Made by a program: the position numbers and the translations under genes | Notes under the pieces: model-generated | What the model was told of the DNA's origin: nothing | Seen by the model: the letters and a program-made list of their open reading frames with translations, nothing else | Database searches by the model: none | Shown: positions 14,344 through 16,625 of the stretch, piece after piece | How the letters are laid out: each line of letters opens with the position of its first letter | How positions within the stretch are numbered: the first letter of the stretch is position 1 | Source: Desulfurellaceae bacterium | GTDB taxonomy: Bacteria; Campylobacterota_A; Desulfurellia; JAGGSF01 | DNA: 16,625 nt | NCBI GenBank assembly: GCA_023128455.1 | Contig: JAGMDW010000164.1 | Span: 1 to 16,625, forward strand | Direction: 5' to 3'

Positions 14344-16518
14344 ATGAAAAAAGAAATAGAAGCAAGAGGACTTAGTGAAGAAGAATACAAATATCTGCTA
14401 AAAATACTAAAAAGAGAACCATCTCCTTTAGAATTGGATATCATCGGTGCTATGTGGAGTGAACACTGCTGTTACAAATCCTCCAAGCACATACTAAAAA
14501 AATTGCCCACCGAAGGGAAACAAGTCATCATAGGGCCAGGAGAAAATGCAGGAGCGGTAAATATCGGCAATGGATATGTGGCTATCTTCAAAATGGAAAG
14601 CCATAATCATCCTTCCTTTATCGAGCCCTATCAAGGAGCAGCCACTGGCGTAGGAGGGATTCTGAGGGATATATTTACAATGGGAGCAAGACCTATCGCC
14701 ATGCTCAATTCACTACGCTTTGGTCACCCCAATGATAAAAAAACAAAGTATCTAATTGATGGTGTAGTAAGAGGGATTGGCGATTATGGAAACTGCATGG
14801 GTATACCCACTGTAGGCGGAGAAACCTACTTTGATGAATCTTACAACAAGAACAATTTGGTAAATGCATTCTGTATAGGCATTACAAAAAGAAAAAATAT
14901 ATTTTTAGGAAAAGCAAAAACTATAGGAAATCCTGTCATTTATGTAGGTTCAAAAACAGGCTGCGATGGCATACAGGGAGCTGTTATGGCTTCTCAATCC
15001 TTTGATAAAAAAGCAGAAGAAAAAAGACCCACTGTTCAGGTTGGCGATCCATTTACAGAAAAGCTTCTTTTAGAAGCATGTTTGGAGACAATGGATAAAA
15101 AACTCGTTGAGGGAATGCAGGATATGGGAGCAGCAGGACTAACCTCCTCTTCCTTTGAAATGTCAGATAGAGGGAAGAGAGGCATGAAATTATACTTAGA
15201 TAGAGTGCCATTGAGAGAAAAGCTAAATTTGAAAGAAATTATGCTCTCCGAATCACAGGAAAGAATGCTTGTTGTAGCCAAGAAAGGGAAAGAAAAAGAT
15301 GTAATGAATATATTTAAAAAATGGGGGTTGGATGCAGAGGTAATCGGCGAGGTAATAAAAGAAAGATGCATAAAGATTTATTCTGAGGGAAATGAAATCT
15401 GCTCCTTGCCTACAAAGGTTGTCGTAGAAAAAGCCCCGAAATACAAGAGAAAGACAAAGAAACCTTCATATCTAAAAACAACCGGTAAATTTAACTACAA
15501 CTCTCTACCAGAACCAAAAGATTATAATGAAATATTATTAAAACTGTTTTCGTCTCCTGACCTCTGTTCAAAGAAATGGATTTATGAACAGTATGATTTT
15601 TCCGTAGGAACAAACACTATATTAGGACCTGGTTCAGATTGCGGCATAATTAGAATAAAAGAAACAGGTGAAGCTATAGCCATAACAGTAGACGGAAACA
15701 TGAGATACACATACTTAAATCCGTTTATAGGGGGCATAAATGCGGTATGCGAAAGCTATAGAAATATCACCTGCTGTGGAGGAAAACCTCTTGCATTGAC
15801 AGATTGTTTGAATTTTGGCAATCCAGAGAATAAAGAGGTAATGTGGCAATTTAAAAAAGCAGTAGAAGGCATCGCTCAAGCTGCGAAAAGTTTAAATACA
15901 CCCGCGGTTAGTGGAAATGTAAGTTTTTACAATGAAACGAACAAAACATCCATCTACCCTACCCCCATTATTGGCATGGTAGGAATATTGGAAAAAGCAG
16001 AAGATTATATTCCATCATTTTTTACAAATGAAGGGGAAGATATACTCATCTTAGGTAATTTGAAACAGGAAGAATTGGGAGGCAGTGCATATCTCAAATG
16101 GATATATAACAAAGTAGAAGGAAAACCACCTCAACCCAATATAAACACAGAAAAGAAACTTCAAAAGATAATAACAAAATGCAGAGATATTATCAGTTGT
16201 GCCCATGATATATCCGATGGAGGCATAGCCGTCTCATTAGCAGAGATGAGCATAAAGAACAATATCGGTGCGCATATAAAATTTTACTTCTCTAAGCGAA
16301 AAGACTTTCTATTGTTCTCTGAACCACAGGCGGTTATTATCATAACTACAAAAGATAAAGAAAAAATAAAAATCGCAGCAGAAAAAGAAAATGTAAATAT
16401 AGCAGAAATAGGAAAAACGCAAGGAAACAGGCTTTACATTGAAAATGTAATAGATATAAGTCTAAAAGAGATAGAACAGGCAAGGAAAAGCTTTTTTGAA
16501 AAGCTGCTTCCCGATTAG
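14344..16518 (+). CDS. purL: Phosphoribosylformylglycinamidine synthase subunit PurL (FGAM synthase II)
   Basis: PurL converts formylglycinamide ribonucleotide to the amidine with ATP and ammonia in step four of purine synthesis, working with PurQ (glutaminase) and PurS. At 724 residues it is the small type, close to the roughly 740 of Bacillus PurL, and so needs separate PurQ and PurS, not found here. Motifs in order: MWSEHCCYKSS (37-47), GPGENAGAVNIG (64-75), KMESHNHPSFIEPYQGAATG (83-102) followed by VGGILRD, QDMGAAGLTSSSFEMSD (about 259-275), SESQERMLV, and in the second half GPGSDCGIIRI, LTDCLNFGNPEN and CAHDISDGGIAVSLAEM. No frameshift is seen. The ATG at 14344 has no real Shine-Dalgarno sequence; a five-codon frame starting at 14327 ends in a TAA that shares its last A with this ATG. 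The gene is transcribed divergently from nuoA. Confidence 0.97.
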   Translation: MKKEIEARGLSEEEYKYLLKILKREPSPLELDIIGAMWSEHCCYKSSKHILKKLPTEGKQVIIGPGENAGAVNIGNGYVAIFKMESHNHPSFIEPYQGAATGVGGILRDIFTMGARPIAMLNSLRFGHPNDKKTKYLIDGVVRGIGDYGNCMGIPTVGGETYFDESYNKNNLVNAFCIGITKRKNIFLGKAKTIGNPVIYVGSKTGCDGIQGAVMASQSFDKKAEEKRPTVQVGDPFTEKLLLEACLETMDKKLVEGMQDMGAAGLTSSSFEMSDRGKRGMKLYLDRVPLREKLNLKEIMLSESQERMLVVAKKGKEKDVMNIFKKWGLDAEVIGEVIKERCIKIYSEGNEICSLPTKVVVEKAPKYKRKTKKPSYLKTTGKFNYNSLPEPKDYNEILLKLFSSPDLCSKKWIYEQYDFSVGTNTILGPGSDCGIIRIKETGEAIAITVDGNMRYTYLNPFIGGINAVCESYRNITCCGGKPLALTDCLNFGNPENKEVMWQFKKAVEGIAQAAKSLNTPAVSGNVSFYNETNKTSIYPTPIIGMVGILEKAEDYIPSFFTNEGEDILILGNLKQEELGGSAYLKWIYNKVEGKPPQPNINTEKKLQKIITKCRDIISCAHDISDGGIAVSLAEMSIKNNIGAHIKFYFSKRKDFLLFSEPQAVIIITTKDKEKIKIAAEKENVNIAEIGKTQGNRLYIENVIDISLKEIEQARKSFFEKLLPD

Positions 16519-16546
16519 TTGACAAACATCTTTTTATAAATAAATT
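16519..16546 (+). promoter_or_regulatory. Candidate promoter for tRNA-Arg
   Basis: A perfect TTGACA (16519-16524) begins at the base after the purL stop codon and is followed after 16 bases by TAAATT (16541-16546), a moderate -10. The same -35 and spacing are seen at nuoA. The predicted transcription start falls at about the first base of the tRNA, leaving little or no leader. Confidence 0.4.
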
Positions 16547-16552
16547 AACGGT

Positions 16553-16625
16553 GCGCCTGTAGCTTAACGGATAGAGCAGCGGACTTCGGATCCGCCGGTT
16601 AGGGGTTCGAATCCCCTCAGGCGCA
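16553..16625 (+). tRNA. tRNA-Arg (anticodon UCG)
   Basis: The 73 bases fold as a complete cloverleaf. The acceptor arm GCGCCTG (16553-16559) pairs with CAGGCGC (16618-16624), with discriminator A at 16625, the last base of the window. T8-A9 is followed by a D arm (GCTT...GAGC), the anticodon arm GCGGA-CTTCGGA-TCCGC with anticodon TCG, and a T arm AGGGG-TTCGAAT-CCCCT. It reads CGA and probably other CGN arginine codons. Whether CCA is encoded lies beyond the edge. It follows purL by 34 bases. Confidence 0.95.

Noticed and set aside
15036..15371. Minus-strand 111-codon open frame inside purL
   Set aside because: It is antisense to conserved PurL motifs, Ser/Phe-rich as expected of a reverse reading, and has no binding site.
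1..16625. CRISPR arrays, insertion sequences or phage genes
   Set aside because: No regularly spaced repeats, transposase motifs, terminal inverted repeats or phage structural genes were seen.

Overview
The window reads as an AT-rich bacterial chromosome segment. Most genes carry strong Shine-Dalgarno sequences, there is at least one good sigma70-type promoter, and PurL is the small bacterial/archaeal type. Proteins are rich in Lys and Glu, which would suit a thermophile or deep-branching anaerobe, but I cannot place the lineage and would not name a genus from this alone.

Layout. (1) 1-2389, minus strand: a compact restriction-modification operon in the order DUF2889-family protein, DNA methyltransferase, restriction endonuclease. 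The endonuclease runs off the left edge; its SSK/RER motif fits enzymes cutting CC/GG-core sites (BsaWI/Ecl18kI-like). (2) 2390-4210: a gene-poor stretch holding a 28-codon membrane-peptide gene with an excellent ribosome binding site (minus), a CaCA-family cation exchanger (plus), and a decayed N-terminal fragment of a MoxR/AAA ATPase (plus). It ends in a strong 15-bp hairpin just after the last nuo gene. (3) 4211-14222, minus strand: an uninterrupted eleven-gene operon nuoA-B-C-D-H-I-J-K-L-M-N for respiratory complex I. (4) 14223-14343: a shared divergent promoter region. (5) 14344-16518, plus: purL of purine biosynthesis. (6) 16553-16625, plus: tRNA-Arg(UCG), whose discriminator base is the last base of the window.

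How they work together. The nuo genes encode all seven membrane subunits (A, H, J, K, L, M, N) and the quinone-reducing connecting module (B, C, D, I). The NADH-oxidising module (E, F, G) is absent from the operon, so electrons probably enter from ferredoxin or another donor through NuoI/NuoB to quinone, coupled to ion pumping. The most unusual thing here is NuoC. Its normal small domain is split by a roughly 70-residue, Lys/Glu-rich, proline- and glycine-free segment with clear heptads, predicted to be a long coiled coil projecting from the peripheral arm. Genes in the operon are tightly packed, several overlapping by about 4-10 bases, which suggests translational coupling.

Other points to revisit are a TSSPY instead of TSPPY catalytic motif in the methyltransferase, non-canonical ion-site residues in the exchanger, and the 28-residue membrane peptide.
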